Below are positions 10,814 through 22,308 of a stretch of 64,000 nt of DNA, in pieces. The notes below the pieces were generated by a model. The model was not told the DNA's origin. It did no database searches and saw only the letters and a list, made by a program, of their open reading frames with translations. Source of the DNA: Propioniciclava tarda (GTDB lineage Bacteria; Actinomycetota; Actinomycetes; Propionibacteriales; Propionibacteriaceae); NCBI RefSeq assembly GCF_900182665.1, contig NZ_FXTL01000014.1:27179-91178 (forward strand), in the 5' to 3' direction. The position numbers were made by a program, and so were the translations under genes. How positions within the stretch are numbered: the stretch's first letter is position 1; every line of letters begins with the position of its first letter.

Positions 10814-11385
10814 CGCTTTCCTTCCTGGGGATCAGCCACGGGCGTGCGGGCGTCCACCTCGCCGGTGGGCGGCAGGCCGAGGAAGTAGGACTGCTCGTCC
10901 GGGCCGAGCCGACGCGGGTGCGGGGCTTCCTCCATGCCGGGCATGAGGGGGGCCAGCAGGCGGTCCTTGGTGTAGATCATCTTCTCGCGCGTCGTATCGG
11001 CGAGCTTGAAGTCGTTCGTCATCGTGAGGGCGCGCGTCGGGCACGCCTCGATGCACATGCCGCACAGGATGCAGCGCAGGTAGTTGATCTGGTAGACGCG
11101 GCCGTAGCGCTCGCCGGGGCTGAAGCGCTCCTCCTCGGTGTTGGACGCGCCTTCGACGTAGATGGCGTCCGCGGGGCAGGCCCAGGCGCACAGCTCACAG
11201 CCGACGCACTTCTCCAGCCCGTCCGGCCAGCGGTTGAGCTGGTGGCGTCCGTGGAAGCGCGGCGCGGTGACCTTCTCCTTGCCCTTCTCCGGGTAGCTCT
11301 GCGTGAAGGTCTTGCGACCGATCGTCTCCAGGGTGATGCCGAAGCCCTTCCAGGCTGCGGGGAACAGATCCCTGATGAGGCCCAT
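10810..11385 (-). CDS. nuoI: NADH-quinone oxidoreductase subunit I (two [4Fe-4S])
   Basis: Peripheral-arm ferredoxin-like subunit that holds clusters N6a and N6b on the route to N2. It is 191 aa. The two cluster motifs are [14 protein letters not shown] and [13 protein letters not shown], each CxxCxxCxxxCP. The N-terminal helical segment resembles the membrane-anchor helix of NuoI. It starts 2 bases after the nuoH stop and overlaps nuoJ by 4. Confidence 0.98.
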   Translation of the reverse strand: MGLIRDLFPAAWKGFGITLETIGRKTFTQSYPEKGKEKVTAPRFHGRHQLNRWPDGLEKCVGCELCAWACPADAIYVEGASNTEEERFSPGERYGRVYQINYLRCILCGMCIEACPTRALTMTNDFKLADTTREKMIYTKDRLLAPLMPGMEEAPHPRRLGPDEQSYFLGLPPTGEVDARTPVADPQEGKR

Positions 11386-11387
11386 GG

Positions 11388-12734
11388 TCAGTTCTCCCGT
11401 CCGGACGCCGCGCCGACGGCGTCCTCGATCAGCTCGGGCTCGAGATCGGGCTCGCTGGACCCGGCGACGACGTCGGCGAGTTCTGGCAGCGTCTGCCCGG
11501 GCATGGGGGGCACCGGGTAGCCGCCGGCGAAGGCATCGAAGACCTCAGGGAGGGGCTCGGCGACGGGCTCGGGCTTGCCGCCCAGATACATCCACGCGAG
11601 CGCGGCCAATGCCAGCACCGCGAAGCCGATCAGCAGCACAGGCAGCGTCAACAGGTTGGCGTTGCGCAGCCCCTTGACCGTCGCGATGGCCATGAGCCAG
11701 ACGAGGCTGAACGGGATCATCACCTTCCAGCCGAGATCCATGAACTGGTCGTAGCGCAGGCGGGGCAGGGTGCCACGTAGCCACACGAAGAACGAGATCA
11801 GCAACTGCACCTTGAGGATGAACCAGATGATGCCGAGGTAGCCGGCGTCCAGCACGCCCGGCAGGATCGGCGAGTGGTAGCCGCCCAAGAACAGCGTCGC
11901 GCACACGGCCGACACGGTCGCCATGTTGATGTACTCGGCCAGGAAGAACACCGCGTAGCGGAAGCCGGAGTACTCGGTCAGGTGACCCGACACCAGCTCC
12001 GACTCGCACTCAGGCAGGTCGAAGGGTGCGCGGTTGGTCTCGCCGACCATCGAGATCACGTAGACCACGAACGACGGGAACAGCACCAGCCAGTACCAGT
12101 TCTGGATGCCGATGCCCTGGAAGCCGGCGAAGCCGAGGAACGGCTGCGCCTGCAAATCGACGATGTCGGACGTTGCCATCGTCCCGGCGTAGAGGAAGAC
12201 GGCGACGAAGCTCAGGCCCATCGAGATCTCGTACGAGATCATCTGGGCCGACGACCGCAGGGCGCCGAGCAGCGAGTACGGCGAGTTGGACGACCAGCCG
12301 GCGAGCACGAAGCCGTAGACCGCGACCGACGACATCGCCAAGATCACCAGCGTGCCGACCGGGAGGTCGGTGACCTGCAGGCGCGTCATGACGCCGAACA
12401 TGTTCACCTCGCCACCGAGCGGGATGACCGACCAGGCCGTGAAGGCGCACACGCCGACGATGAGCGGGGCGATCGTGTACAGGACGCGGTCGACCATGCC
12501 GGGCGCGAAGTCCTCCTTGACCAGGAGCTTCATGCCGTCGGCGAGCGCCTGACCCAGACCGAACGGACCGTTCATGATCGGGCCGAGGCGGTGCTGCATC
12601 TTGCCGACCAGGCGGCGCTCGTACCAGACGTTGACGATCGTCCAGGTCAGCAGCAGGACGACGACGCCGATGCACTTGATGGCGACGATCCACCACGGAT
12701 CGTTGAAGAAGATCTTCGTGTCGAGCGCGATCAC
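11388..12734 (-). CDS. nuoH: NADH-quinone oxidoreductase subunit H
   Basis: Membrane subunit forming much of the quinone-entry chamber, 448 aa. Diagnostic segments are [19 protein letters not shown], the acidic loop [19 protein letters not shown] (quinone-site loop) and the final [16 protein letters not shown]. About 70 residues rich in Pro, Glu and Ala follow the last membrane helix, a C-terminal tail longer than in E. coli and common in actinomycetes. It overlaps nuoG by 4 bases. Confidence 0.98.
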   Translation of the reverse strand: MIALDTKIFFNDPWWIVAIKCIGVVVLLLTWTIVNVWYERRLVGKMQHRLGPIMNGPFGLGQALADGMKLLVKEDFAPGMVDRVLYTIAPLIVGVCAFTAWSVIPLGGEVNMFGVMTRLQVTDLPVGTLVILAMSSVAVYGFVLAGWSSNSPYSLLGALRSSAQMISYEISMGLSFVAVFLYAGTMATSDIVDLQAQPFLGFAGFQGIGIQNWYWLVLFPSFVVYVISMVGETNRAPFDLPECESELVSGHLTEYSGFRYAVFFLAEYINMATVSAVCATLFLGGYHSPILPGVLDAGYLGIIWFILKVQLLISFFVWLRGTLPRLRYDQFMDLGWKVMIPFSLVWLMAIATVKGLRNANLLTLPVLLIGFAVLALAALAWMYLGGKPEPVAEPLPEVFDAFAGGYPVPPMPGQTLPELADVVAGSSEPDLEPELIEDAVGAASGREN

Positions 12735-15118
12735 TTGACACCTCCTCGGGTCACGGTGACGGAGGCACCGGGGCTCACGGCCAGTTCGCCGATCGATCCG
12801 GTGAAGTAGTTGCCGGGCAGCCAGGCGACACCGTCGACCATGGTCGGCTCGATGACCAACGGCAGCGTGACGTGCTTGCCTCCGGCCGACAGGACGACCG
12901 GGTCACCGTTGGCCGCCTCGACCTTCGCCGCGGACGCCGGGCTGAGCCGGACGACCGGTGCGTGGGCCGTGGCCAGCAGCGCGTCCGAGCCGGCGTTGGA
13001 CGCAGACCCGTCGATCAGCTGACGCCAGCTGGCGAGGACCAGTCCGGAGGCCTTCGCCGGGGCCTTGGCGGCCGGGTACTTCGCGGTCGGACGATCCGTC
13101 CAGGCGCCGAGCTCGTCGAGCTCGGCCAGCGCCTGCCCCGTCTGCCGGACGCCGAGGTCGCGGCCCATGGCGTCCGCGAGCGCCGCAAGCACCCGCAGAT
13201 CGGTCATGGCGACCCGGTTGTCGCGGATGACGCGGTTCACGCGGCCGCGGCGACCCTCCCAGTTGACGTAGGTGCCGGCTTGGCTCTCGACGAGCACGAC
13301 GGGGAACACCACGTCGGCGCGCTCGGTGACCTCGCTGACCCGCGTCTCCAGGCTGATGACGAACGGTGCGCCTTCCAGCGCGGATCGGACGGCCTCGGCG
13401 TCCGCGAAATCGGTCGGCTGCACGCCGCCCACGATCGCGGCCTTGAGCGAGCCGGACGCGAGCCCGGCGATGATGCCGTCGGCGTCCAGGCCGGGCTTTT
13501 CGGGCAGGGAGCCGACGCCCCAGGCGGCCTGAAGGTCGACGCGCGCGCCGGCGTCCAACGTGCGGCCGCCGGGCAGGACGGTCGGCAGGCAGCCGGCCTG
13601 GATGGCGCCGACCTCGCCGGCGCGACGCGGGATCCAGGCGAGCTTGGCGCCGGAGGCCTTCGCCAGCCCGGTGCAGGCAGCCAGGGTGCCGGGCGACGTC
13701 GCCGCCCGCTCCCCCACCAGGATCACGGTGTCGGCATCCGTCTCGAGGGACGCCAGCGCCGCGGCCTCGCCGCCGGGGGCGACCCCGACCAGCTCGGCGG
13801 ACAGCTTGGCGTTGCCGTTCGTCAGGTAGGGCGCCAGGGCGACAACCTTGAGGCCCTTCTTCCGCATGGCCTTGCGCAGGCGCAGGAAGACGATCGGGCT
13901 CTCTTCCTCGGGCTCGAAGCAGACCAGCACGACCTTCTTCGCGGCTTCGAGGTCGGCGTAGGACACCGACGTACCACCCGCGACCTCGGACGCCAGGAAC
14001 GCGAGCTCCTCGGCCGAGCCCGGACGCGAGCGGTGGTCGATGTTGTTGGTGCCGAGCACGGTGCGCGCGAACTTGGCGTAGCCGTAGGCGTTTTCGAGGG
14101 TGAGGCGTCCGCCGGGCAGGACACCGACGGCCGAACCGGCGGCCTTCAGGCCGGCGACGGCCACGTCGATGGCCTCCGGCCAGGACGCCGCGCGCAGGAC
14201 CCCGTCCTCGCGGACTAGGGGCGTCGTGATGCGGTCGTCGCCGCGGCCGTACAGGAACGCGAAGCGTCCGCGGTCGCAGTTCCACTCCTCGTTGACCTCG
14301 GGGAGGTCACCCGCGAGGCGACGCTTGACCTGGAAGTGCCGCTGGTCGGTGCGCAGCTGGCAGCCGGACGCGCAGTGCTCGCACGTCGTGACCGTGCTGA
14401 CCAGGTCGAACGGACGGCTCTGGAAGCGGTAGTCGGCGCTGGTGAGCGCACCCACCGGGCAGATCTGGACGACGTTGCCCGAGAAGTACGAGTCGTACGG
14501 GTGCTCCTCGTAGATGCCGACCTGCTGCAGCGCGCCACGCTCGACGAGCGCGATGAACGGGTCGCCGGCGATCTGCTCGGAGAAGCGGGTGCAGCGAGCG
14601 CAGAGCACGCAACGCTCGCGGTCCAGCAGGATCTGGGAGCTGATCGAGACGGGCTTCGGGAAGGTGCGCTTCACGCCGCCGTAGCGGGACTCGCCCGGCC
14701 CGTTCGCCATGGCCTGGTTCTGCAGCGGGCACTCGCCGCCCTTATCGCAGATGGGGCAGTCGAGCGGGTGGTTGATGAGCAGCAGCTCGATCATGCCCTG
14801 CTGTGCCTTCGCCGCGACCGGCGACGTGAGCTGGGTGTCGATCTTCATACCCGGGGCCACCTCGAGCGTGCAGGACGCCTGCGGCTTCGGGAAGCCGCGG
14901 CCGTTTCCGGCGTCCGGAACCTCGACGAGGCACTGGCGGCAGGCGCCCATGGGGTCGAGCAGCGGATGATCGCAGAACCGCGGGATCGCGATCCCGATCA
15001 GCTCGGCGGCCCGAATCGCCATGGTGCCCTTGGGCACCTTGACCTCGGTGCCGTCGATGAAGACCGAGACCAGGTCCGACTTCTCGACAGCCGCAGCGGG
15101 CTTGGCGTCCACGCTCAT
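12731..15118 (-). CDS. nuoG: NADH-quinone oxidoreductase subunit G
   Basis: Large Fe-S subunit of the NADH module, 795 aa. The N-terminus carries the [2Fe-2S] site (CDHPLLDPMGACRQCLVEV, then CTLEV), the HxxxC type cluster (HPLDCPICDKGGECPLQ) and the two [4Fe-4S] sites beginning ERCVLCARCTRFS. A further CEHCASGC motif leads into a molybdopterin-oxidoreductase-like domain. As usual for NuoG, this domain has structural rather than Mo-catalytic use. Overlaps of 4 bases exist on both sides (nuoF, nuoH). Confidence 0.97.
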   Translation of the reverse strand: MSVDAKPAAAVEKSDLVSVFIDGTEVKVPKGTMAIRAAELIGIAIPRFCDHPLLDPMGACRQCLVEVPDAGNGRGFPKPQASCTLEVAPGMKIDTQLTSPVAAKAQQGMIELLLINHPLDCPICDKGGECPLQNQAMANGPGESRYGGVKRTFPKPVSISSQILLDRERCVLCARCTRFSEQIAGDPFIALVERGALQQVGIYEEHPYDSYFSGNVVQICPVGALTSADYRFQSRPFDLVSTVTTCEHCASGCQLRTDQRHFQVKRRLAGDLPEVNEEWNCDRGRFAFLYGRGDDRITTPLVREDGVLRAASWPEAIDVAVAGLKAAGSAVGVLPGGRLTLENAYGYAKFARTVLGTNNIDHRSRPGSAEELAFLASEVAGGTSVSYADLEAAKKVVLVCFEPEEESPIVFLRLRKAMRKKGLKVVALAPYLTNGNAKLSAELVGVAPGGEAAALASLETDADTVILVGERAATSPGTLAACTGLAKASGAKLAWIPRRAGEVGAIQAGCLPTVLPGGRTLDAGARVDLQAAWGVGSLPEKPGLDADGIIAGLASGSLKAAIVGGVQPTDFADAEAVRSALEGAPFVISLETRVSEVTERADVVFPVVLVESQAGTYVNWEGRRGRVNRVIRDNRVAMTDLRVLAALADAMGRDLGVRQTGQALAELDELGAWTDRPTAKYPAAKAPAKASGLVLASWRQLIDGSASNAGSDALLATAHAPVVRLSPASAAKVEAANGDPVVLSAGGKHVTLPLVIEPTMVDGVAWLPGNYFTGSIGELAVSPGASVTVTRGGVK

Positions 15119-16632
15119 GCCCGGCCTCCTTCGTCGTTGGTCTTCGGCTCGAAGACCTCGTTCAACTGCGTCGGGATGTCACCGGCGGCCTCGGCCTCGG
15201 CGACGACGACCTCATCGGCGTCCCGGGCGTTCAGCAGCGGCGGGGGTGCCGTCACCTTGGCGTCCTCCTCGGCTCCCTCGCCCGCCTCGGAGGTCGACAG
15301 CGAGGTGTGACTGGCCGCAACGGCGGTGCGCTCGGACGCCGCGAACAGCGCCGACTTCTCGTACGGGAACAGCTCCCAGGCGGGGGTGTGCGTGCCGGCC
15401 TCGAACTCGGAGCGGAACTCCTTCACCGCGCTCTGCAGGCAGGCGACGGCGCCGTCGGCCAGGGCGCAGAAGGACCGTCCGCCGATGTTGGACGCCACGT
15501 CGAGCATCTTGTCCAGGTCGCCTTCGGACGCGTGCCCGGCCTCGAACTTCTTCAACATCTGGACGAGCCACCAGTTGCCCTCGCGGCAGGGGGTGCACTT
15601 GCCGCAGGACTCGTGCTTGTAGAACTCGATCCAGCGCAGGGTCGTCCGGACGACCGAGGTCGTCTCGTCGAAGATCTGCAGCGCCCGCGTGCCCAGCAGC
15701 GAGCCGGCCGCAGCGACCGAGTCGAAGTCGAGGGGCAGATCCAGGTGTTCCTTGGTCAGGATCTGCGTCGAGCTACCGCCCGGGGTGAAGAACTTCAGCT
15801 CGTGGCCGTTGCGCATGCCGCCGGCCAGCTTGATCAGCTCGCGCAGCGTGATGCCCAGCGGCGCCTCGTACTGACCCGGGTTGGTCACGTGGCCCGACAG
15901 CGAGTAGATGCCGTAGCCCTTGGACTTCTCGGTGCCCATGGACGCGAACCAGGCCGGCCCGTTGGCGATGATGCTCGGCACGGACGCGATCGACTCGACG
16001 TTGTTGACGACCGTCGGCGAGGCGTACAGGCCGGCGACGGCCGGGAACGGCGGACGCAGGCGCGGCTGGCCGCGGCGCCCCTCCAACGAATCCAACAACG
16101 CGGTCTCTTCGCCGCAGATGTAAGCGCCGGCGCCGGCGTGGACGACGACGTCCAGGTCGTAGCCCGAGCCCAGGATGTTCTTGCCCAGGTAGCCCTTGGC
16201 GTAGGCGTCCCGAACGGCCTGTTGCATGCGGCGATGCACGTGCAGCACCTCGCCGCGGATGTAGATGAAGGCGTGATGCGCGCGGATGGCGTAGCTCGCG
16301 ATGATGACGCCCTCGACCAGCGTGTGCGGCGTGGCCATCATGAGCGGGATGTCCTTGCAGGTGCCCGGCTCCGACTCGTCACCGTTGACGACGAGGTACT
16401 TCGGGTTGGGGTTCGACTGCGGAACGAAGCTCCACTTCATGCCCGTCGGGAAGCCGGCGCCGCCGCGTCCGCGAAGGCCGGAGTCCTTGACGGCGTTCAT
16501 GACCTCGTCCTGGGTCATCGTCAGCGCCTTGCGCAGGGCGTCGTAGCCACCCTGCTTCTCGTATTCGGCGATCTTCCACGGCGCCTTGTCGCCCCAGTTG
16601 GCGGTCAGGACGGGCGTGAGGGTGTCGGTCAT
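15115..16632 (-). CDS. nuoF: NADH-quinone oxidoreductase subunit F (NADH/FMN site)
   Basis: Binds NADH and FMN and passes electrons to cluster N3. I chose the ATG at 16632, giving 505 aa. The open frame extends further upstream, but that part is a shadow of nuoE, and this ATG overlaps the nuoE stop by 4 bases. Motifs: GLRGRGGAGFPTGMKW (FMN/NADH binding), GAGAYICGEETALLDSLEG, and the N3 cluster ESCGKCTPCREG plus the later SFCALADGA cysteine. The C-terminal 60 residues are an Ala/Glu-rich extension without cysteines. Confidence 0.97.
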   Translation of the reverse strand: MTDTLTPVLTANWGDKAPWKIAEYEKQGGYDALRKALTMTQDEVMNAVKDSGLRGRGGAGFPTGMKWSFVPQSNPNPKYLVVNGDESEPGTCKDIPLMMATPHTLVEGVIIASYAIRAHHAFIYIRGEVLHVHRRMQQAVRDAYAKGYLGKNILGSGYDLDVVVHAGAGAYICGEETALLDSLEGRRGQPRLRPPFPAVAGLYASPTVVNNVESIASVPSIIANGPAWFASMGTEKSKGYGIYSLSGHVTNPGQYEAPLGITLRELIKLAGGMRNGHELKFFTPGGSSTQILTKEHLDLPLDFDSVAAAGSLLGTRALQIFDETTSVVRTTLRWIEFYKHESCGKCTPCREGNWWLVQMLKKFEAGHASEGDLDKMLDVASNIGGRSFCALADGAVACLQSAVKEFRSEFEAGTHTPAWELFPYEKSALFAASERTAVAASHTSLSTSEAGEGAEEDAKVTAPPPLLNARDADEVVVAEAEAAGDIPTQLNEVFEPKTNDEGGRA

Positions 16633-17344
16633 TTCGTCGCCTCCGGCTTCGGAGCGGACCACTTCTGATCCTGGGCGATCTGCAGGCCCACCAGGGACGC
16701 CGGACCGGCGGCCGGGCCCTCGTCGGCGCGTCCGTCGTCGAAGCCCGCCAGGACGCGCTCGGCCTCGGCCAGGCTCGTGATCGTCGCGCCGCGCGTGGAC
16801 CGGACCTCGCGTCCGGCGGCCAGCTTGTCGAGAATGTCGGACGCCTTCGCCGGGGTCATGTTGTCCATGAACTCCCAGTTGACCATCATGATCGGAGCGA
16901 AGTCGCAGGCGGCGTTGCACTCGACGCGCTCGAGGGAGAACATGCCGTCCGGCGTGGTCTCGCCCTCGTTGATGCCGAGCTTCTTGCCGACCTCGTCGAG
17001 CAGGATGTCGCCGCCCATGACGGCGCACAGCGCCGTCGTGCAGACCCCGATGTGGTGCTTTCCGGCCGGACGCCGGTGGTACATCGTGTAGAAGGTCGCG
17101 ACGCCGGAGACCTGGGCGGTCGAGATGCCCAAGATGTCGGCGCAGACCTCGATGCCCTTCGGCGAGATGCGTCCGTCAACGCTCTGCACCAGGTGCAGCA
17201 TCGGCAGCAGCGCCGACCGCGCCTGCGGGTACCGGGACGCCAGCTCGCGCAACTCACCGATCGTCAACTCGTCGATGTTCGTCGAGGTGTCGGCGTAGTC
17301 GACGCCGCCCGACTCGGGGAAATAGGACTCGAACTCGTGACCGC

Positions 17345-17348
<4 letters not shown>
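16629..17348 (-). CDS. nuoE: NADH-quinone oxidoreductase subunit E ([2Fe-2S] N1a)
   Basis: Thioredoxin-fold subunit of the NADH module, 239 aa. The four ligands form two pairs: C-x4-C in VCTTALC and C-x3-C in ECNAAC. A C-terminal extension of about 60 residues follows the fold, so the protein is longer than the 166-residue E. coli form. GTG at 17348 shares 4 bases with the nuoD end. Confidence 0.97.
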
Positions 17349-18684
<1,336 letters not shown>

Positions 18685-18688
<4 letters not shown>

Positions 18689-19464
18689 CGGTAGTTCCTC
18701 CGCTCGTCCGGGGGCGGCACGACCGCGCCCTTGTACTCGATCGGGATGCCCCCGAGGGGGTAGTCCTTGCGCTGCGGGTGCCCGACCCAGTCGTCCGGCA
18801 TGAGGATGCGGGTCAGCGCCGGGTGGCCGTCGAAGATGATGCCGAACATGTCCCAGGCCTCGCGCTCGTGCCAGTCGGCGGCCGGGTACGTCGCGACCAC
18901 GGACGGGACGTGCGCGTCGGCGTCCGGACATGTCGTCTCGATGCGGAGGCGACGGTTATGCGTGAACGACTGCAGGTGGTAGACGACGTGCAGTTCGGCA
19001 CCGGCGTCGCTCGGGTAATGGACGCCGGACACCGACGCGCAGAACTCGAAGCGCAACTGGGCGTCGTCGCGCAGCGCCTTGACCACGTCGATGAGCCGCT
19101 CCCGGGGGACGAACCAGGTGAGCTCGCCGCGGTCCCAGACGGCCTTGCTGATGCTGCCCGGGACGAGCGTGTTGAGGCGCTCGGCCGCGGCCACCATCCA
19201 GGAGCCCTCGGGGATCGGCTGGCCGGCCGGCTGGGCAACCTCGGTGGTGAGGCGTCCGTAGCCAGAAACATCCGGGACGCCGTCGGTCCACATGCCGCCG
19301 CGGGTCGGGACGGGCTGGGCGTCACGCTGCGGCTGACCGTCGGCCTGCTCCGGCAGGGCCGGATCGGGGTTCTCCGCGCTCGGCGCGGCGGGAACGGGGT
19401 TCGGGGCCTGCGGCACGGCCGGGGGGACCTGCGCGGCGGCGTCCGCGATCTTCTTCTCTGTCAT
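18685..19464 (-). CDS. nuoC: NADH-quinone oxidoreductase subunit C
   Basis: 30-kDa-type peripheral-arm subunit, 259 aa. The core carries [17 protein letters not shown] and [13 protein letters not shown], the family signature, and ends [11 protein letters not shown]. About 60 N-terminal residues rich in Ala, Pro and Gln precede the core. They look disordered and have no counterpart in the E. coli protein. ATG 19464 overlaps the nuoB stop. Confidence 0.96.
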
Positions 19465-20015
19465 CGCATGAGGCCCTTCATCTCAAGCGTGGACGGGGCG
19501 ATCAGCGCGGCCTGCTCGGCCTCTTCGAGGAGCTTGGCGCGGTGGGCACCCATCGGGTCGGCGGCGACGATCTTGCGCAGCTTGAACATGCCGTCGATGA
19601 GCATGTCCGGACGCGGCGGGCAGCCGGGAACGTAGATGTCGACCGGGACGATGTGGTCGCCGCCCTGGACGATCGCGTAGTTGTTGAACATACCGCCGGA
19701 GCTGGCGCAGACGCCCATCGCCATGACCCACTTCGGGTTGGGCATCTGGTCGTAGACCGTGCGCATGACGGGGGCCATCTTCTGGCTGACGCGTCCGGAG
19801 ATGATCATCAGGTCGGCCTGACGCGGCGAGGCGCGGAAGACCTCCTGGCCCCAGCGGCCGGCGTCAAAGCGCGGCGTCCCGAAGGCCATCATCTCGATGG
19901 CGCAGCAGGCCAGGCCGAAGGTGGCAGGCCAGAACGAGGCCTGGCGCATCCAGCCGGCCACCGCCTCGACGGTCGTCAGCAGGACGCCCTCGGGAACCTT
20001 GTCTTCCAGTCCCAT
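19461..20015 (-). CDS. nuoB: NADH-quinone oxidoreductase subunit B (cluster N2)
   Basis: Holds the terminal [4Fe-4S] cluster N2 that reduces the quinone. It is 184 aa. The N2 ligands are all present: adjacent C37 and C38 in [10 protein letters not shown]103 in MGVCASSGG and C132 in VPGCPPRPD. It starts 18 bases after the nuoA stop. Confidence 0.98.
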   Translation of the reverse strand: MGLEDKVPEGVLLTTVEAVAGWMRQASFWPATFGLACCAIEMMAFGTPRFDAGRWGQEVFRASPRQADLMIISGRVSQKMAPVMRTVYDQMPNPKWVMAMGVCASSGGMFNNYAIVQGGDHIVPVDIYVPGCPPRPDMLIDGMFKLRKIVAADPMGAHRAKLLEEAEQAALIAPSTLEMKGLMR

Positions 20016-20033
20016 GTGTTCAGCCCTTCCTGA

Positions 20034-20393
20034 TCATTCCCAGTCGAGTCCGCCGCGGCGGAAGACGTAGATGTAAGCGATGAAGACGGTGACGACGAAC
20101 AGCAGCATCTCGACCAGCGCAAAGAGGCCGAGCCTGTCGAAGCTGACCGCCCACGGGTAGAGGAACACCATCTCGATGTCGAAGACGATGAACAACATGG
20201 CCGTGATGTAGAACTTCACCGGGAAGCGTCCGCCACCGACCGGCTGAGGGGTGGGGTCGATGCCGCACTCGTAGCTTGAGTACTTGGTCTTGTTGTAGCG
20301 GCGCGGACCGATGACCAGCGACGCCAGGACCATCACCCCCAGCAAGGCGGCGGCGAAGAACAGGACGCCGAGGATCGGAATGTAGGGGCTCAT
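20034..20393 (-). CDS. nuoA: NADH-quinone oxidoreductase subunit A
   Basis: Small three-helix membrane subunit near the quinone site, 119 aa. The cysteine/glutamate loop YSSYECGIDPTPQP and helix segment FDIEMVFLYPWAVSF are diagnostic. Only 46 bases separate its ATG from the stop of the upstream reductase gene, so it is probably co-transcribed with that gene rather than having its own long promoter region. Confidence 0.98.
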   Translation of the reverse strand: MSPYIPILGVLFFAAALLGVMVLASLVIGPRRYNKTKYSSYECGIDPTPQPVGGGRFPVKFYITAMLFIVFDIEMVFLYPWAVSFDRLGLFALVEMLLFVVTVFIAYIYVFRRGGLDWE

Positions 20394-20439
20394 CGGGCGG
20401 CCCGTCCCTTCTGGAAACCGTTCAAACCGTGCTTGCGAG

Positions 20440-21729
20440 TCATGCCGAGGGCACCACCTTGGTGGCGGCGGTGATCACCTTGTCCATCCAATCACCATCG
20501 CGCGTGTCATACAGGTGTGCGAGCAGCTTATGGACGAAACGCATCAACGTTGGCCGCGGCAGGCCATACGTGGTGCACAAGTTCATGATCTGGGGGTTGT
20601 TGATGAGCTTGACGAAGGTGTTCCCGAGGCGGAAGTAGCCGCCGAGTTCGGCCTTCACCCGGTTCTGGTAGCCCTGCAGGGCGCGCTCGGCGCTGGACGT
20701 GCCGTGGCCGCGGTAGTGGGCCTCAGCGATGGCGTCCGCGGCGAGTTCGCCGGCCTCGAGCGCGTAGGCGATGCCCTCGCCGTTGAACGGGCTGATCATG
20801 CCGCCGGAGTCGCCGACCAAGAGGAGTCCGTCGGCGTAGGCGGGCTGGCGGTTGAAGCTCATGGGCAGCGCGGCGCCCTTGATGGGCTCTTGGACGCCGT
20901 CCCAGGAGATGCCCCACTCGTCCGGGGCACCCTTGAGCCAGGTTTCGAGCATCGCGCGGTAGTCGGTCTTGCCGAGAGCGGCGGCGTTGGGGGCGACCGT
21001 CCCCAGACCGACGTTCATCGTGCCGTCGCCGAGCGGGAACGCCCAGCCGTAGCCGGGCAGCAGGTTGGACTTGCCGGGGGTGCCGTCCCAGAGCTGAAGC
21101 CACGACTCCATGTAGTCGGTGTCGTGCCGGGGCGAGGCGACGTAGGTGCGGACGGCGACGCCCATCGGGCGGTCCTGGCGCTTCTCGCGCCCCATCGCGA
21201 GGGCGAGCCGGGACGAGTTGCCGTCTGCGGCGACGACGACGGGGGCGTTGAAGAGGCGTCCGTCTTTGGTTCGGACGCCGACGATGCGGTTGCCGCTGAG
21301 GACGGGTTCGGTGACGTTCGCGCCCGTATAGAGGTGCGCGCCGCCGGCGACCGCGTGGTCGGCGAGGAGGTGGTCGAACTCGGTACGGCGCCGGGCGAGA
21401 CCGAAGGTCGGGAAGGTCTCGAGCTCGGGCCACGGGAAGACGAACGGCTCGACGCGTCCGCCGTAGACGCGGAGGCCCTGGTTATGAATCCAGCCGGCCT
21501 CGGTGGAGACGTCGATGCCCATCCGGATCAGGGCGCGGGTGCAACGGGGGGTGAGTCCGTCGCCGCACACCTTGTCGCGGGGGAACTCGGCCTTATCGAG
21601 GAGGCTGACGTTCAGGCCGCGGGTGGCCAGGTAGCGGGCGGTCGTGGAACCGGCCGGGCCGGCGCCGACGACGATGACGTCGGAGTCGACGACGAGATTC
21701 CAGGAGTGGCTTGGACCACCGTTGGTCAT
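20440..21729 (-). CDS. Geranylgeranyl-reductase-family FAD oxidoreductase, candidate menaquinone prenyl-chain reductase
   Basis: The protein is 429 aa and belongs to the geranylgeranyl reductase family of FAD enzymes. The FAD dinucleotide motif GAGPAG is at 22-27, followed by DKAEFPRDKVCGDGLTP. The second FAD motif is GDSGGMISPFNGEGI. Some actinobacterial members (mycobacterial MenJ) saturate one isoprene unit of menaquinone. Position as the first gene before nuoA supports a quinone substrate here, but this is inference. I chose ATG 21729 because AGGGGAA lies 6 bases upstream; a GTG at 21735 would sit directly on it. Other possible substrates are geranylgeranyl groups of lipids or carotenoids. 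Confidence 0.85.
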   Translation of the reverse strand: MTNGGPSHSWNLVVDSDVIVVGAGPAGSTTARYLATRGLNVSLLDKAEFPRDKVCGDGLTPRCTRALIRMGIDVSTEAGWIHNQGLRVYGGRVEPFVFPWPELETFPTFGLARRRTEFDHLLADHAVAGGAHLYTGANVTEPVLSGNRIVGVRTKDGRLFNAPVVVAADGNSSRLALAMGREKRQDRPMGVAVRTYVASPRHDTDYMESWLQLWDGTPGKSNLLPGYGWAFPLGDGTMNVGLGTVAPNAAALGKTDYRAMLETWLKGAPDEWGISWDGVQEPIKGAALPMSFNRQPAYADGLLLVGDSGGMISPFNGEGIAYALEAGELAADAIAEAHYRGHGTSSAERALQGYQNRVKAELGGYFRLGNTFVKLINNPQIMNLCTTYGLPRPTLMRFVHKLLAHLYDTRDGDWMDKVITAATKVVPSA

Positions 21730-21793
21730 CGTCACTTCCCCTCGCGTCTGGGCTTCGTTGCTCCCACGCCTTGTGGGCGCGGGAGATCGGCGT

Positions 21794-21799
21794 CAGTCT
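21794..21799 (-). promoter_or_regulatory. Candidate -10 box for the reductase-nuo operon
   Basis: TAGACT on the minus strand lies about 65 bases upstream of the first gene of the operon. No convincing -35 is visible. The next gene gap large enough for a promoter is not found until after nuoN. Confidence 0.35.
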
Positions 21800-21925
21800 A
21801 GGCAGCCCGCACAGGGTTGGCCATTCGAGCGTCACAGGGCGGAACCTCAGGGGGTTCCTAGCTTCGCGTCCAGCCCGGAAGGCGGCCCTTGGTCATATCG
21901 TGAGGATCGTTGCGCTGGCTTTCCC

Positions 21926-22062
21926 GGCTCTTCACACCTGCGGTGGGGGGACTGCCAGCCCGCCAGCGATGAGGAGCATGCGTAGGCGGTAGTTGTCGGG
22001 GTTGCGGTAGCCGCGGGCGATGCGGCGGTGGAGTTCGATCAGTCCATTGATGGGGCCGCCAG
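21926..22062 (-). mobile_element. ISL3-type transposase C-terminal remnant with one IS end
   Basis: The minus-strand frame over 21932-22062 reads GPINGLIELHRRIARGYRNP and then DNYRLRMLLIAGGL. This resembles the extreme C-terminus of ISL3-family transposases of actinomycetes. Just past its stop lies GGCTCTTCACACCTGCGG (21926-21943), which resembles an ISL3-type terminal repeat. Everything upstream of about 22062 belongs to unrelated sequence, so only the right end of the element survives. The family name rests on recall of motif style. Confidence 0.65.
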
Positions 22063-22203
22063 CGCAGCATCGGGCTGCAACCAACCCATCCCGATCGCAA
22101 CAGCAAAGGCCAACACCGCAGAAAGCACACGACGCGGGATGAACACGGGAGCCCCCCAAGGCGCCGGCGATGGGGAAACCCGACGCTTCGGCACTGACGA
22201 CAT
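22039..22203 (-). pseudogene. Truncated secreted-protein gene (signal peptide only)
   Basis: From ATG 22203 a 54-codon frame gives a clear signal peptide: basic n-region (PKRRV, then PRRV), a hydrophobic stretch LSAVLAFAVAIGMGWL and a cleavage-type ALAA site. The frame then runs into the transposase remnant and stops three residues later. An exported protein gene was probably cut by the insertion element. The mature part is missing, so the function is unknown. No strong ribosome site precedes the ATG. Confidence 0.4.
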
Positions 22204-22294
22204 GACCAAGTTGGCCACGACGCTGCCCGATCGCCAAAGCCACGGAGCCGGAACCCACCAGGAACACGAATGTGCCCCATCGCCCGCACGGGCC

Positions 22295-22300
22295 TATCCT
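22295..22300 (+). promoter_or_regulatory. -10 box for leaderless menF
   Basis: TATCCT ends 8 nt before the GTG at 22309, with no Shine-Dalgarno between. This spacing suits transcription starting at the start codon. Confidence 0.45.
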
Positions 22301-22308
22301 CGTCGTCC

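Noticed and set aside
16633..17028. N-terminal extension of nuoF
   Set aside because: The extension is nuoE sequence in another frame. ATG 16632 overlaps the nuoE stop and begins the conserved protein.
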